From NCBI RefSeq assembly GCF_000718095.1, contig NZ_JOEI01000010.1:1-64000 (forward strand): 64,000 bases of DNA, written 5' to 3'. The position numbers and the translations under genes were made by a program. The DNA is from Streptomyces scopuliridis RB72 (lineage in GTDB: Bacteria; Actinomycetota; Actinomycetes; Streptomycetales; Streptomycetaceae). Shown here piece after piece: positions 43,844 through 53,132 of this stretch (within the stretch, counting starts at the first letter, position 1; the number at the start of each line of letters is the position of its first letter). The notes below the pieces were generated by a model, which was not told where the DNA came from, made no database searches, and was given only the letters and a program-made list of their open reading frames with translations.

Positions 43844-44533
43844 ATGCAGCCCCCGCGCGGCATCGACGAAGTCCTGGAAGACGCTGTGATCCCCGACGCG
43901 TTCGCCGAGTACGACCTCGCCGCCTCCAAGGCACAGATCGCCCGTGATGTCGCCGACACCCTCATGTTCGACAGCCCCGTCGCCCGTAGCGCCGGTATCG
44001 CCCGTCCCGACCCGGCGGCTCCGGCCGGCTTCTTCCCGACCGTCCACGATCAGGCGGGCAAGGATCTGCACGCCCTGTCGGCCGAGGCGCTGCACGGCAT
44101 CGACGCGGCCGGGCAGCTGGCCAGGCTCGCCAACTCCCGCCGAATCGACCCCGACGGCGCGCTGCACTTCGCCTGCCTGCTGAATCTGGCCGGATGGCAC
44201 GAAGGCGCCCAGTTCTGGTGGCAGTTCGCGGCCGGCGCGGGCAACCCCACGGCCGCCTACTGCCTCTATCTCCTCCACCTCGGCAGAGGTGAGCGACGCG
44301 ACGCCGCGCACTGGGCGGATCAGGCCGCCGATCTCGACTCCGGGCTCGTGGCGCTCCCGGCGGGGCGGCTCAGCGTCTGCTATCCCACCACACACCACCG
44401 GCGCCCGCCCAGCCCCGCGCTGCGCGCGGCCGTACAGCGTCTGACGATCGAGGAGGACGAGGAGTTCGGCAGCGTTCCCCACCCCGACCCGCATCTCGCG
44501 GAGCAGATCGGGGAACTCGCCGACGCGTTGTGA
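43844..44533 (+). CDS. Uncharacterised protein of the sigma-factor operon
   Basis: A 229-residue soluble protein. ATG 43844 is chosen because AGGAG lies 8 nt upstream; a GTG at 43835 overlapping the sigma-factor stop is an alternative. The N-terminus is acidic (GIDEVLEDAVIPDAFAEYDL) and the middle has TPR/Sel1-like helical pairs (LNLAGWHEGAQFWWQFAAGA, AAYCLYLLHLGRGERRDAAH). Function is unknown. Translational coupling with the sigma factor suggests that it modulates it or acts in the same response. Confidence 0.75.
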   Translation: MQPPRGIDEVLEDAVIPDAFAEYDLAASKAQIARDVADTLMFDSPVARSAGIARPDPAAPAGFFPTVHDQAGKDLHALSAEALHGIDAAGQLARLANSRRIDPDGALHFACLLNLAGWHEGAQFWWQFAAGAGNPTAAYCLYLLHLGRGERRDAAHWADQAADLDSGLVALPAGRLSVCYPTTHHRRPPSPALRAAVQRLTIEEDEEFGSVPHPDPHLAEQIGELADAL

Positions 44534-44548
44534 GCGTGGTCGTCCCCG

Positions 44549-45547
44549 TCAGGGCCGAGCCCGACCCGGCAGGGAGCGCAGCCAGTCGGTCAGCAGCCGG
44601 TTGACCTCGTCGGCCCGCTCCTGCTGCACCCAGTGCCCGCAGCCGTCGAGGATGTGCGAGGAGACCAGACCGGGGAGCGTGGTGGGGTACGCCTTGATCG
44701 CGTCGGCCAGCCAGGTTGTGGACGCGTCGAGCGCACCGCCGATGAACAGCGACGGCTGAGTGATCGGCGCCCCGTCCCACGCGGCGAGATCCTCCCAGTC
44801 CCGGTCCATGTTGCGGTAGCGGTTGAGTGCGCCGGTCAGCCCCGTCCGCTCGAACTCGTGCGCGTAGACGTCAAGATCGGCCTCGCCGAGCCACGAGGGC
44901 AGGGAGGCGTCGGGGAAGCGGTCCGAAAGCTTCCCGCCCGGCGGGACGAAGTGCGGGTCACCGCCGTCGGCCGGGGGAACCGCGTCGCCCGACAGCACGC
45001 CGTAGAACCCCGCCAGCCAGCCGCGGACGTCGCGCTCGATCTCCGCCTCCGCCCGGCCGGGCCGCTGGAAGTAGCTCACATAGAACTCTTCGGGGCCGCC
45101 CATCATGGCGAAGGCGTCCGTCGGCCGGAAACCGTTGCGGGGCGCGTAGGGAACGCTGAGCAGCCCCACGGCGGTGAAGACATCGGGCCTGAGCAGCGCC
45201 GTGTTGGCGGCGATGGTCGAGCCCCAGTCATGGCCGACGACGACCGCGGTCTCCTCACCGAGCGCCCGCACGACACCGACGTTGTCGGCGACATGGGCGA
45301 GCATCCGGTACGCCTCGATGTCGCGGGGCTTCGAGGAGCGCCCGTAGCCCCGGACATCGATGGCCACCGCCCGGAACCCGGCCGCGGCGAGCACCGGCAG
45401 CTGGTGGCGCCAGGAGTACCACGACTCCGGGAACCCATGGACCAGCAGGACCAGGGGACCGGTGCCCTGCTCCACCAAATGGATCCGGCCGCCCGGAACA
45501 TCCACCGACCGGTGGGTCGCGTCCGGTACCTGAGCGGGCTGAGTCAT
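44549..45547 (-). CDS. Alpha/beta hydrolase, epoxide hydrolase-like
   Basis: A 332-residue alpha/beta hydrolase close to soluble epoxide hydrolases. The oxyanion motif is HGFPESWYSW near residue 38 and the nucleophile aspartate lies in VGHDWGS near 105. The lid includes EEFYVSYFQRPG (tyrosine). The acid is in GGALDASTTW near 273 and the histidine in GCGHWVQQE near 305. The reaction would be hydrolysis of an epoxide to a vicinal diol; the substrate is unknown. AAGGAGG precedes ATG 45547. A perfect palindrome lies 134 nt upstream (45681..45697). Confidence 0.9.
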   Translation of the reverse strand: MTQPAQVPDATHRSVDVPGGRIHLVEQGTGPLVLLVHGFPESWYSWRHQLPVLAAAGFRAVAIDVRGYGRSSKPRDIEAYRMLAHVADNVGVVRALGEETAVVVGHDWGSTIAANTALLRPDVFTAVGLLSVPYAPRNGFRPTDAFAMMGGPEEFYVSYFQRPGRAEAEIERDVRGWLAGFYGVLSGDAVPPADGGDPHFVPPGGKLSDRFPDASLPSWLGEADLDVYAHEFERTGLTGALNRYRNMDRDWEDLAAWDGAPITQPSLFIGGALDASTTWLADAIKAYPTTLPGLVSSHILDGCGHWVQQERADEVNRLLTDWLRSLPGRARP

Positions 45548-45680
45548 GCGTCCTCCTTGAGCTGTCCTGCGTCGGTCGTGCGACGGCGTACCACGGCGGG
45601 TCGGCTGTCAGTCAGCGCCCCGCCGTGACGAGCACCGCCGCCCCGACCATGTCGCCGCGGCCACACCCCGGGCAAGTACT

Positions 45681-45697
45681 TTTGCCGACTCGGCAAA
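45681..45697. promoter_or_regulatory. Perfect 8+1+8 palindrome upstream of the epoxide hydrolase-like gene
   Basis: TTTGCCGACTCGGCAAA is fully symmetric about a single central base. It lies in the 222-nt region between the hydrolase start and the pectate lyase stop and looks like a repressor operator. No adjacent regulator gene is present. Confidence 0.6.
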
Positions 45698-45769
45698 CCG
45701 GCTCGGCGACGTTCTCTACGGTGTGCCCGCGGACGCCGCACGCAGCAGAAGCCCCGGCGCCGGCGTGTG

Positions 45770-46738
45770 TCAGATCTTCCCGGTCCCCGCACCCGCCGTG
45801 ACAGAGGCGACGACGCTCGACGCCGGTTCGGCCGTGTAGCTGTACGGCGGCGTGGTGAAGGAGCCCGTCTGGGAGACCTCGGTGGCGGCGCCCCCGAGGT
45901 CGTTTCCGCGCAGCACCGCGTAGCCGTCCACATCGCTGCTGCGGTTCGTGGTCACCGCGACCTTCGTGTCGCGGAAGACATTGTTCTCGACCAGCATCTG
46001 CGCCCCCATCCGGGAGTGGCAGGCGGTGTCGGCACCCTGGACGTAGTTGTCGTAGAAGTGGCCGGTGCCGAAGCGGAGACTCGGGATGCGCGAGTAGACG
46101 TTGCTGAACTGGTTGTGGTGGTACGTGACGCGCAAGTGCCCGGTGTCCTCACCGCTGTTGTTGTCGCTGTGTCCGACGAGCGAGCCCTTGAAGTGGTCCT
46201 TGAAGGTGTTCCAGGACACCGTGACATGGTCGGACGCGTGCGAGATGTCCAGTAGCCCGTCGTAGTAGTCCTTGTCGTGGTCGCGGTCCGCCGAGAAGGC
46301 GTTGTGATCGATCCACACCTTCGTGGACTTCTGTACGGTGACGCCGTCCGCGGGTGCGACGGGCTTGCTGATCCGGAGATTACGGATGATGACGTTGGTC
46401 GATTCCTTGATACGCAGCCCGCCACCCGTGAAGCCGGACGCCGAACCCACCCCCAGCACCGTGGTGTTGGAGCCGATGTCGACCTGGCCGCTGAGCGTGA
46501 TCAGCCCGGAGACCCGGACGACCTTCGCGGAGTCATTCGCGACGGCGGACGTGAACGCGGCGAGCGTGCTGACCGTGACGGGCGTCGCGTTGCCGCCGCC
46601 GGTGGTGCCCGCACCGAAGCCGATGGGCGCGCTCTCCGCCGCGACGGCGGACTGCTGCGGTATCGCGCCCAGGGCGGCGACGGCGACGGTGGAGGCGAAC
46701 AGGGCCGCCAGGCGGCGCCGGCTGATGATCGTGGACAT
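45770..46738 (-). CDS. Secreted pectate lyase (PL1 family)
   Basis: A 322-residue secreted protein. The signal peptide starts MSTIISRRRLAALFAS, probably Tat- or Sec-type with a twin-arginine-like RRR, with cleavage near AVAAES at 33. The catalytic domain is a right-handed beta-helix with the PL1 hallmarks WIDHNAFS, YDGLLDISHASDHVTVSWN (calcium-binding aspartates) and the substrate-binding region NVYSRIPSLRFGTGH with its catalytic arginine. It cleaves polygalacturonate by beta-elimination and complements the galactan-degrading enzymes 9 kb away. ATG 46738 is preceded by AAGGGA. Confidence 0.93.
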   Translation of the reverse strand: MSTIISRRRLAALFASTVAVAALGAIPQQSAVAAESAPIGFGAGTTGGGNATPVTVSTLAAFTSAVANDSAKVVRVSGLITLSGQVDIGSNTTVLGVGSASGFTGGGLRIKESTNVIIRNLRISKPVAPADGVTVQKSTKVWIDHNAFSADRDHDKDYYDGLLDISHASDHVTVSWNTFKDHFKGSLVGHSDNNSGEDTGHLRVTYHHNQFSNVYSRIPSLRFGTGHFYDNYVQGADTACHSRMGAQMLVENNVFRDTKVAVTTNRSSDVDGYAVLRGNDLGGAATEVSQTGSFTTPPYSYTAEPASSVVASVTAGAGTGKI

Positions 46739-46864
46739 GCGGGTGTGTCCCTTCGAGGGCAAGGAGGGGGAACGGGCGCCGGGCGCCCGGGCGTTCGCCT
46801 TCTTGTCGCCGTCGAGGAAGGAAAGGTTGCCGGTCGGAGGGACAAGGGCGGTAACCGGCGGAGG

Positions 46865-48343
46865 TCAGCCCCCGGCAGCGGAGCCGGCCGCGTCCGCGGA
46901 ATCGGCCGGGTCGGCCGAGTCGTCGACCGGAGTGATCGGCAGGCACACCTGGAACCGAGTATGGCCCGGCCGCGAGTCCACCCTGATGTCGCCATGGTGC
47001 TTGTTGACGACGATGCGGTAGGAGATGTCCAGGCCCAGGCCGGTCCCCTCGCCCACCGACTTCGTGGAGAAGAACGGCTCGAAGATCCGTGGCCTGACCT
47101 CAGGGGGAATACCGCCCCCGGTGTCCGTCACCTCCACGAACAGCCGGTCGCCCTCCCTCCTCGTACCCAGCGTGAGCGTGCCCTCGCCGTCCATGGCGTC
47201 GACCGCGTTGTCGATCAGATTCGTCCACACCTGGTTCAGCTCGGCGCCGAACGCCGGGACCGGCGGCAGCGTACGGTCGTACTCCTTCACCACCCGGATC
47301 CCGGCGGGGATCTTCGCCCGCATCATCGTCAGCGTGGCGTCAAGCAGCGCGTGCACATCCACGACCTGATGGGGCGCCCGGTCCAGCTGGGAGTACTGCT
47401 TGGCCGCCCCGACCAGGTCCGAGACCCGGGTCACGGCGTCATCGATCTCCCCCATCAGCAGTTCGGTGTCGATGGTGTACGCGAGCCAGCGCACCGCCGA
47501 GTCCAGATGGTCCTCGCCCACCGCCTCGGCGGCCGTCGCCAGCCAGGGCACATTGACGCCCCCGGAGACCAGGACGGGCGCGATATCCCAAGGGTTGGCC
47601 ACTCCGTGCTCATCGAGCCAGTCCGTGAGTTCGTCCTCGGCGTCCGAGGCGTCCAGCGCCGACAGGGGGGTTGCCGCCGCGGCCTGCTTGACCGCCGCGT
47701 CCTGGATCTCCACCAGCCCGCGCAGCCGGGTGCCGTCCAGCCGGCCGTCCGCGATCAGGGCGAGTTTGTGCCGCATACCGGCCACCCGCTCGCGCAGCGC
47801 CTCGGTGGCCCGTACCGCCGCCGCGGCCGGATTGTTGAGTTCATGGGTGAGACCGGCGGACAGCGCACCCAGCGCGACCAACCGCTCCCGTTCGCCCAGG
47901 ATCGTGTCCGCCGCGCGCGACCCGAAGAAGAGCCCCTCCAGCAGATGGAGCGCCATCGGGAACCAGGAGCGTATAGCTGAGGCGAACTCATCGGCCGGCA
48001 GCACGAAGAACTCCGCGTCGCTGACGGCCCGCAGAGTGTTCGGATAGACCTGGTCGACGCGGTCACCGAGATACGCCTGCGTCGCCCCGCTGTAGACACC
48101 GCGCTGGTCGGTCCTGGTGACCTCGATGTCGTCGCCGTGCAGCCGTCGGCTGAGCGTCACGGCACCGCTGAGCAGCACGAAGAAGCAGGTGGCCGGCTCA
48201 CCCTCGTTATAGACGGCGCTTCCGCCCGTCCGCTGCTCCACTCTCCCGCGCTCCGACAGCCAGGCCAGCTGGTTCTCGTCGAGCGCCTCGAACAGGAACA
48301 GGGTGCGTAGTTCCGCCGGCGTCATACGGTTCGAAGCGCTCAC
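46865..48343 (-). CDS. Histidine kinase with cyclic-nucleotide-binding-like sensor
   Basis: A 492-residue soluble kinase. Residues about 10-135 form a CRP-like cNMP-binding fold ([33 protein letters not shown]). An H-box ([18 protein letters not shown]) follows near residue 165, then a long insert (about 190-290), and the ATPase domain with N-box [17 protein letters not shown]1 DTGGGIP and G2 [11 protein letters not shown]. There is no membrane segment. GTG 48343 overlaps the end of the upstream receiver/oxidoreductase gene (GTGA), so the two form a pair: this kinase should phosphorylate the receiver fused to the thioredoxin-reductase-like enzyme. Confidence 0.9.
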   Translation of the reverse strand: MSASNRMTPAELRTLFLFEALDENQLAWLSERGRVEQRTGGSAVYNEGEPATCFFVLLSGAVTLSRRLHGDDIEVTRTDQRGVYSGATQAYLGDRVDQVYPNTLRAVSDAEFFVLPADEFASAIRSWFPMALHLLEGLFFGSRAADTILGERERLVALGALSAGLTHELNNPAAAAVRATEALRERVAGMRHKLALIADGRLDGTRLRGLVEIQDAAVKQAAAATPLSALDASDAEDELTDWLDEHGVANPWDIAPVLVSGGVNVPWLATAAEAVGEDHLDSAVRWLAYTIDTELLMGEIDDAVTRVSDLVGAAKQYSQLDRAPHQVVDVHALLDATLTMMRAKIPAGIRVVKEYDRTLPPVPAFGAELNQVWTNLIDNAVDAMDGEGTLTLGTRREGDRLFVEVTDTGGGIPPEVRPRIFEPFFSTKSVGEGTGLGLDISYRIVVNKHHGDIRVDSRPGHTRFQVCLPITPVDDSADPADSADAAGSAAGG

Positions 48344-49998
48344 TGTGACTCCAAGTAGCGGTGGACCAGGGAAATGGCCATCGCGCCGTCACCGACGGCG
48401 GAGGCGACACGTTTGAGCGACGCGGCACGGACATCACCGGCCGCGAACACCCCCGGCACGCTGGACTCCAGGTGGTACGGGTCGCGCGGCAGTGGCCAGT
48501 TGGCCGGCCGCCGCCCGTCGGCCACCAGATCGGGGCCGGTGATCACAAACCCCCGCTCGTCCCGCTCGACCACGCCCTCCAGCCACTCCGTACGCGGCTC
48601 GGCGCCGATGAAGACGAACAGCCAGGACGCGTCGACCGAGTCCGTCGCCCCCGACCGGACGTCCCGCAGCGTGAGCTGCTGCAAGTGGCCGTCGCCCTTC
48701 CCGCCGACCGCCTCGGTCCAGGGGTGGACGACGATATGGTCGACGCCGTTGATCTGATCGATCAGATAGCTGGACATCGAGCTGGTCAGATCGGCGCCCC
48801 TGATCAGCAGATGCACCCGCCGCGCGTAGCGGGAGAGATACACGGCCGCCTGCCCCGCCGAGTTGGCGCCGCCCACCAGGTAGACCTCCTCGCCCGAGCA
48901 GGTGGACGCCTCGGTGACGGTGGACCCGTAGAAGACACCCGTCCCCGTGAACTCGTCCAGGCTGGAGGTCGCCAGCCGGCGGTACGAGACGCCGGTGGCG
49001 AGCACCACCGTATGGGCGGTGATGGCGCTGCCCTGCCCGAACCGCACCACCCGGCCCGATCCGGCCGCCTCCAGCCCGACGACCTCGCGGGCACTGAGGA
49101 TCTCGGCGCCGAACTTCAGCGCCTGGCGGCGGGCCCGGTCGGTCAGCTGGGCCCCGGAGACGCCGTCGGGGAACCCGAGGTAGTTCTCGATCCTGCTGCT
49201 CTGGCCCGCCTGCCCGCCGGTCGCCTCGCGCTCGACCAGCACCGTACGCAGCCCCTCGGACGCGCCGTACACAGCGGCGCCGAGCCCGGCCGGTCCGCCG
49301 CCGACCACCACGAGATCGTAGAAGTCCGAGGTGGGGGTGGTGCTCAGTCCGACATGCGCGGCGAGCTCCTTCTCGGCCGGTGCCACCAGCGACGTGCCGT
49401 CGGCGGTGACCACGAGCGGCACATCGCTGGGGGCCACTCCGGCGGCGGCCAGCAGCCGGGAGCCCTCGGGCTCGTCGGCGGGCAGCCAGCGGTACGGCAC
49501 CAGATTGCGGGCGAGGAAGTCGCGTACGGCGAAGGACGGAGCGGACCAGCGGTGCCCCACCACCCGGGTTTCGGTGATCCCCGGATCCGGGGTGGTCGCC
49601 CAGACGTCCAGCAGTTCGTCGATCACCGGGTACAGATGCTCCTCCGGCGGGTTCCACGGCTTGAGGAGGTAGTGATCCAGATCAACGACATTGATCGCGT
49701 CAATGGCCGCGCCCGTATCCGCGTACGCGGTCAGCAGCACCCGCCGCGCCAGCGGGAAGAGGTCCATAGCCGCTTCGAGGAACTCGATGCCGTTCATCTG
49801 CGGCATCCGGTAGTCGGCGAGCATCACCGCGAGCCGTTCGCCGCGCAGCTTGATCTCGCGCAGCGCCTCCAGCGCCTCCGCCCCGGAGACGGCGCGTACG
49901 ACCCGGTACTGATCGCCGTACCTGCGCCGGATATCGCGGGCGACCGCTCTGGAGACCGCTGGATCGTCATCGACGGTCAAGATCGTCGGGTTCGCCAT
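48340..49998 (-). CDS. Receiver domain fused to thioredoxin-reductase-like flavoprotein
   Basis: A 552-residue fusion. Residues 1-130 are a response-regulator receiver (TILTVDDDPAVSRAVARDI; phosphoacceptor aspartate in MLADYRMPQMNG near 62; LLKPW lysine near 112). A linker domain (about 140-215) leads to a thioredoxin-reductase fold with FAD motif LVVVGGGPAGLGAAVYGASE near 230, NADP motif VYLVGGANSAGQAAVYLSR near 390 and the C-terminal GVFAAGDVRA. The redox CxxC of true thioredoxin reductases is replaced by a single cysteine (STCSGEE). Output may be redox chemistry gated by phosphorylation, rather than DNA binding. It is translationally coupled to the kinase gene. Confidence 0.9.
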   Translation of the reverse strand: MANPTILTVDDDPAVSRAVARDIRRRYGDQYRVVRAVSGAEALEALREIKLRGERLAVMLADYRMPQMNGIEFLEAAMDLFPLARRVLLTAYADTGAAIDAINVVDLDHYLLKPWNPPEEHLYPVIDELLDVWATTPDPGITETRVVGHRWSAPSFAVRDFLARNLVPYRWLPADEPEGSRLLAAAGVAPSDVPLVVTADGTSLVAPAEKELAAHVGLSTTPTSDFYDLVVVGGGPAGLGAAVYGASEGLRTVLVEREATGGQAGQSSRIENYLGFPDGVSGAQLTDRARRQALKFGAEILSAREVVGLEAAGSGRVVRFGQGSAITAHTVVLATGVSYRRLATSSLDEFTGTGVFYGSTVTEASTCSGEEVYLVGGANSAGQAAVYLSRYARRVHLLIRGADLTSSMSSYLIDQINGVDHIVVHPWTEAVGGKGDGHLQQLTLRDVRSGATDSVDASWLFVFIGAEPRTEWLEGVVERDERGFVITGPDLVADGRRPANWPLPRDPYHLESSVPGVFAAGDVRAASLKRVASAVGDGAMAISLVHRYLESQ

Positions 49999-50130
49999 GC
50001 CATCACCATCGCCTGAGGACGAAACGGCCTTCAGACAATCAGTCTACGAGCGCCCGCCCGCTCCGCCTCCAGACGCACTGCCCGCGGATGCACGGCGGCC
50101 CCACAGCGCCGTCCCGTACGCGCGTGCCGC

Positions 50131-51327
50131 TCAGCCGAGCCGCTCGATGATCGTGGCGTTCGCCAGCCCTCCGGCCTCGCACATCGTCTGGAGGCCGAAC
50201 CGCCCGCCGGTCTGTTCCAGGACGGAGAGCAGCGTCGTCATCAGCCGCGCCCCGCTCGCCCCGAGCGGATGGCCGATCGCCGTGGCGCCGCCGTTCACAT
50301 TCACCTTGCGCGGATCGGCACCGGTCTCGGCCAGCCAGGCCAGGACGACGCTGGTGAACGCCTCATTGACCTCGAAGGCGTCGATGTCGTCCAGGGAGAG
50401 GCCGGAACGGCGCAGCGCCTTCTCGGTGGCCGGGATGATGCCGGTCAGCATCAGGACGGGGTCGTCACCGGTGACCGCGAAGGTGTGGAGCCGGGCGCGC
50501 GGGCGCAGCCCCAGGCGGGCGGCGATCTCTGCGCTGGTGATCAGCACGGCGGCTGCCCCGTCGTTGATCGGCGACGAGTTACCGGCGGTGACCTGCCAGC
50601 CGATCGACGGGAACCGCTCGGCCCAGTACTCACTGCGGAAGGCCGGTCGGAGCGCGCTCAGCACCTCCGTGGTGGTGCCCGGGCGGACCGATTCGTCGCG
50701 GGTCGCCTCGACCGGCGCGCCGTCGACGCCCGTGGTCTTGACCGGCGCCACCTCCGCGTCGAACAGGCCCGCGCTCCAGGCGGCCGCCGCGCGTCGATGG
50801 CTCTCGGCGGCGAAGGCGTCCAGCCGCGTACGGGAAAGTCCCCAGCGGGCCGCGATGAGCTCGGCGCTGATGCCCTGCGGGACGAGCCCTTCCGGATAGC
50901 GCTCGGCGACGGCGGCACCGAAGGGATCCTGGCCGGCGGTCTGGCTGCCGATGGGGACGCGGCTCATGGACTCGACACCGGACGCGACGACGACGTCGTA
51001 CGCCCCGCTGATCACTCCCTGAGCGGCGAAGTGGACGGCCTGCTGGCTGCTGCCGCACTGCCGGTCGACCGTGACCGCGGGAACGGACTCCGGAAGTCCG
51101 GCCGCGAGCGCCGCCCAGCGGGCGGTGTTCATGCTCTGCGGCCCGATCTGGCCGACCGCCCCGCTGATCACGTCGTCGATCAGCCCGGGATCGATGCCCG
51201 TACGGTCGATCAGAGCGCGAAGCGCGTGGGCGTGCAGGTCCACGGGGTGCAGGCCGGACAGGACGCCGCCCGGCTTGCCCTTCCCCAGGGGAGTGCGGAC
51301 CGCGTCAACGATGACAGCTTCGTTCAT
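50131..51327 (-). CDS. Acetyl-CoA acetyltransferase (thiolase)
   Basis: A 398-residue thiolase II-type enzyme. The nucleophilic cysteine lies in VDRQCGSSQQA near residue 90, the histidine in GGATAIGHPLGASG near 350 and the second cysteine in QTMCEAGG near 382. NEAFTSVVLAW near 320 is also typical. It catalyses acetoacetyl-CoA formation or thiolytic cleavage of 3-ketoacyl-CoA. Its ATG overlaps the stop of the HxlR regulator gene (ATGA), which implies co-expression and regulation by that protein. Confidence 0.94.
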   Translation of the reverse strand: MNEAVIVDAVRTPLGKGKPGGVLSGLHPVDLHAHALRALIDRTGIDPGLIDDVISGAVGQIGPQSMNTARWAALAAGLPESVPAVTVDRQCGSSQQAVHFAAQGVISGAYDVVVASGVESMSRVPIGSQTAGQDPFGAAVAERYPEGLVPQGISAELIAARWGLSRTRLDAFAAESHRRAAAAWSAGLFDAEVAPVKTTGVDGAPVEATRDESVRPGTTTEVLSALRPAFRSEYWAERFPSIGWQVTAGNSSPINDGAAAVLITSAEIAARLGLRPRARLHTFAVTGDDPVLMLTGIIPATEKALRRSGLSLDDIDAFEVNEAFTSVVLAWLAETGADPRKVNVNGGATAIGHPLGASGARLMTTLLSVLEQTGGRFGLQTMCEAGGLANATIIERLG

Positions 51328-51896
51328 GACTCTCCCTGCCGTTCTTCCTGCCGCGCTCCGCCCCCGGCCGGGTTCCGGTCGGGCCCCTGGCCCGGGCGCC
51401 GTGTGGTGATCGTGGCGACGGCGGACGTCTCGCCGATGGCGACGTCATGGCCTTCCGCGCACCGCACGCGCGGTGCGACCTCGGCGCCGCAGCCGGTGTG
51501 CGTCCAGGTGATGCCACCGCTCGCGTCCGCCAGATAGGAGTCGCCCCAGTTCATCAACGAGGCGAGGACGGGAAAGAGCGCGCGCCCCATGTCGGTGAGG
51601 ACGTACTCGTGCCGGGTGCGCTGTCCCGCCTCCCGATAGGGGACGCGTGCGAAGACGCCGATGTCGACGAGTGCGCGCAGCCTATTGGCCGTCACGGTCT
51701 CCGTGATTCCGGCGCGGCGCGCCAGTTCGTCGAACCGCCGGCCGCCGTAGAACCCCTCGCGTACGAGGAGCATCGCCGACCGGGTCCCAACGACACCCAG
51801 TGCCCGTTCCAGGGGGCACCATCCATCACTGCCCTCTCGTTCCCGGCCGGCCAGGAGACCGGTCAGCGCCACCGCTTCGGACATCTCGGACGTCAT
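51324..51896 (-). CDS. HxlR-family transcriptional regulator
   Basis: A 190-residue HxlR-type winged-helix protein: WCPLERALGVVGTRSAMLLV, FDELARRAGITETVTANRLR and the wing YVLTDMGRALFPVLASLMNW. It has an extended C-terminal tail with a possible metal-binding CG...C pair (HTGCGAEVAPRVRCAEGH). It is first in an operon with the thiolase gene. A 16-bp palindrome lies 20 nt upstream of the start (51917..51932) and is the likely autoregulatory operator. Confidence 0.92.
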   Translation of the reverse strand: MTSEMSEAVALTGLLAGREREGSDGWCPLERALGVVGTRSAMLLVREGFYGGRRFDELARRAGITETVTANRLRALVDIGVFARVPYREAGQRTRHEYVLTDMGRALFPVLASLMNWGDSYLADASGGITWTHTGCGAEVAPRVRCAEGHDVAIGETSAVATITTRRPGQGPDRNPAGGGARQEERQGES

Positions 51897-51916
51897 GGCT
51901 CCAGGCTACTCCCTGG

Positions 51917-51932
51917 CTACACCTATGTGTAG
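51917..51932. promoter_or_regulatory. Palindromic operator of the HxlR gene
   Basis: CTACACCTATGTGTAG has perfect 6-bp arms around CTAT. It is 20 nt upstream of the HxlR ATG, so a bound dimer would cover the promoter. Confidence 0.75.
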
Positions 51933-52041
51933 TCAGATAATGTTCGCCGCCGCGGCGGCGCCGGCAGCCCCGGCGATGCGACCCGGCAGGCGACGCGCGC
52001 GCCTCCACATCCGGCGCGCCGGGTTCCGCGAAAATGCCGCC

Positions 52042-52659
52042 ATGCCAGGATCTTTCCTCTCCGCACCGGCCCCCGCTCCCGCGACGGCGTCAGTGCCAAG
52101 GCCCCCGCGTCGGCGCCTCTCCGTTCTCCTGCTCCTCACCGTCCTCGCGACGCTGAGCGCGGCCCTCTTCTCCGCTCCCGCCGCCCTGGCGGCCGGAGCG
52201 CCTCACCCCCTCCACGCGCCGGTCGCTTCCGTGGCCGCCCCCGACCGCGCACCCGCGTTCGCGCCGTGCACCAGCACGGATCCGGTGGTGTGCCGGATCC
52301 GGGAGATGACCCCGGAGGAGCGCGAAGAAGCGCGCGAGGTCCGGATCCAGTACCACCACCTCCTGGACCGGATGCGGCAGGTGGCGGACGAGATGCGCGC
52401 GGCGGGCGCGTCCGACGAGGACATCGCCAGGGTGATGGTGGACATGCGCAATGACGCCAAGGACATCACCCGCGCCGGAATGTCCCCGGAAGCGGTCAGG
52501 CTCCTGGAGGAGCGCAACATGAAGAAGTACGGCAACCCCCTGGGGCCGACGGCGGATCAGCTGTACGCCAAGTACGGCAGCTGGGCCGAGGTCATCGACG
52601 CCGCGACCCGGACCAGCCCCGAAGTCGACCGTGAACTCGGCCTGGAGCCGCACAACTGA
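52042..52659 (+). CDS. Secreted protein, possibly toxin-like
   Basis: A 205-residue protein with a clear signal peptide (PRPPRRRLSVLLLLTVLATL then cleavage near ALAAGA at residue 50). The mature part is helical and charged (MTPEEREEAREVRIQYHHLL, VMVDMRNDAKDITRAGMSPE) and ends in a compact segment (PLGPTADQLYAKYGSWAEVI). Two cysteines (CTSTDPVVC) may form a disulfide. ATG 52042 is chosen as the nearest start to the signal sequence. The stop overlaps the next start (TGATG). I do not know its function; the C-terminal segment recalls the tips of polymorphic toxins, which is only a suggestion. Confidence 0.78.
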   Translation: MPGSFLSAPAPAPATASVPRPPRRRLSVLLLLTVLATLSAALFSAPAALAAGAPHPLHAPVASVAAPDRAPAFAPCTSTDPVVCRIREMTPEEREEAREVRIQYHHLLDRMRQVADEMRAAGASDEDIARVMVDMRNDAKDITRAGMSPEAVRLLEERNMKKYGNPLGPTADQLYAKYGSWAEVIDAATRTSPEVDRELGLEPHN

Positions 52660-53132
52660 TGAGCTCTCACATAGTTCTCCTCCAGGACTACGACCGGCAC
52701 GACCGGGTATGGGCGCTGGACCTCCGGTCGGGCGAAGTCTCGCCCGCCTCCGGCCGCTGCCACGGCTTCGTGCGGCTACAGATGCCTCAACATCCCGGCC
52801 CGGCGCGGGAGGACCGCGAAGCCGCGGCCCTCTTCGCCGAGGCCGGAACGCTGTGGTTCCAGTACGGTGACCGCCGCTGGGACTGCGCCTCGGTGACGGT
52901 CCGGCACTCCGGATCACCGGACGGCACCCGGCGCTTCACGGTCACCGGCCCGCACGGCATCGCTCTCGACCTTCTCTATACGGCGCCGGTCCCGGAGCCG
53001 TTCGACCCGTCCTACGACGCGATCGACGCCCTGGAGGACGACTTCCTCCACTGGGTCGCCCAACGCCTCGCCACTGCCGGCCGCCGCCACAATCTGCTCG
53101 CGCACTACCTGAACGGCTTCCTCCCCGCCTGA
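52659..53132 (+). CDS. Uncharacterised protein coupled to the secreted protein
   Basis: A 157-residue cytosolic protein with no signal or TM segment. It is rich in beta-strand-like and acidic stretches (FVRLQMPQHPGPAREDREAA, EPFDPSYDAIDALEDDFLHW). Its ATG shares one base with the stop of the secreted-protein gene, so the two are translated as a pair. A cytosolic partner coupled to a small secreted protein fits an immunity protein, but no immunity family is recognised. Confidence 0.72.
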   Translation: MSSHIVLLQDYDRHDRVWALDLRSGEVSPASGRCHGFVRLQMPQHPGPAREDREAAALFAEAGTLWFQYGDRRWDCASVTVRHSGSPDGTRRFTVTGPHGIALDLLYTAPVPEPFDPSYDAIDALEDDFLHWVAQRLATAGRRHNLLAHYLNGFLPA

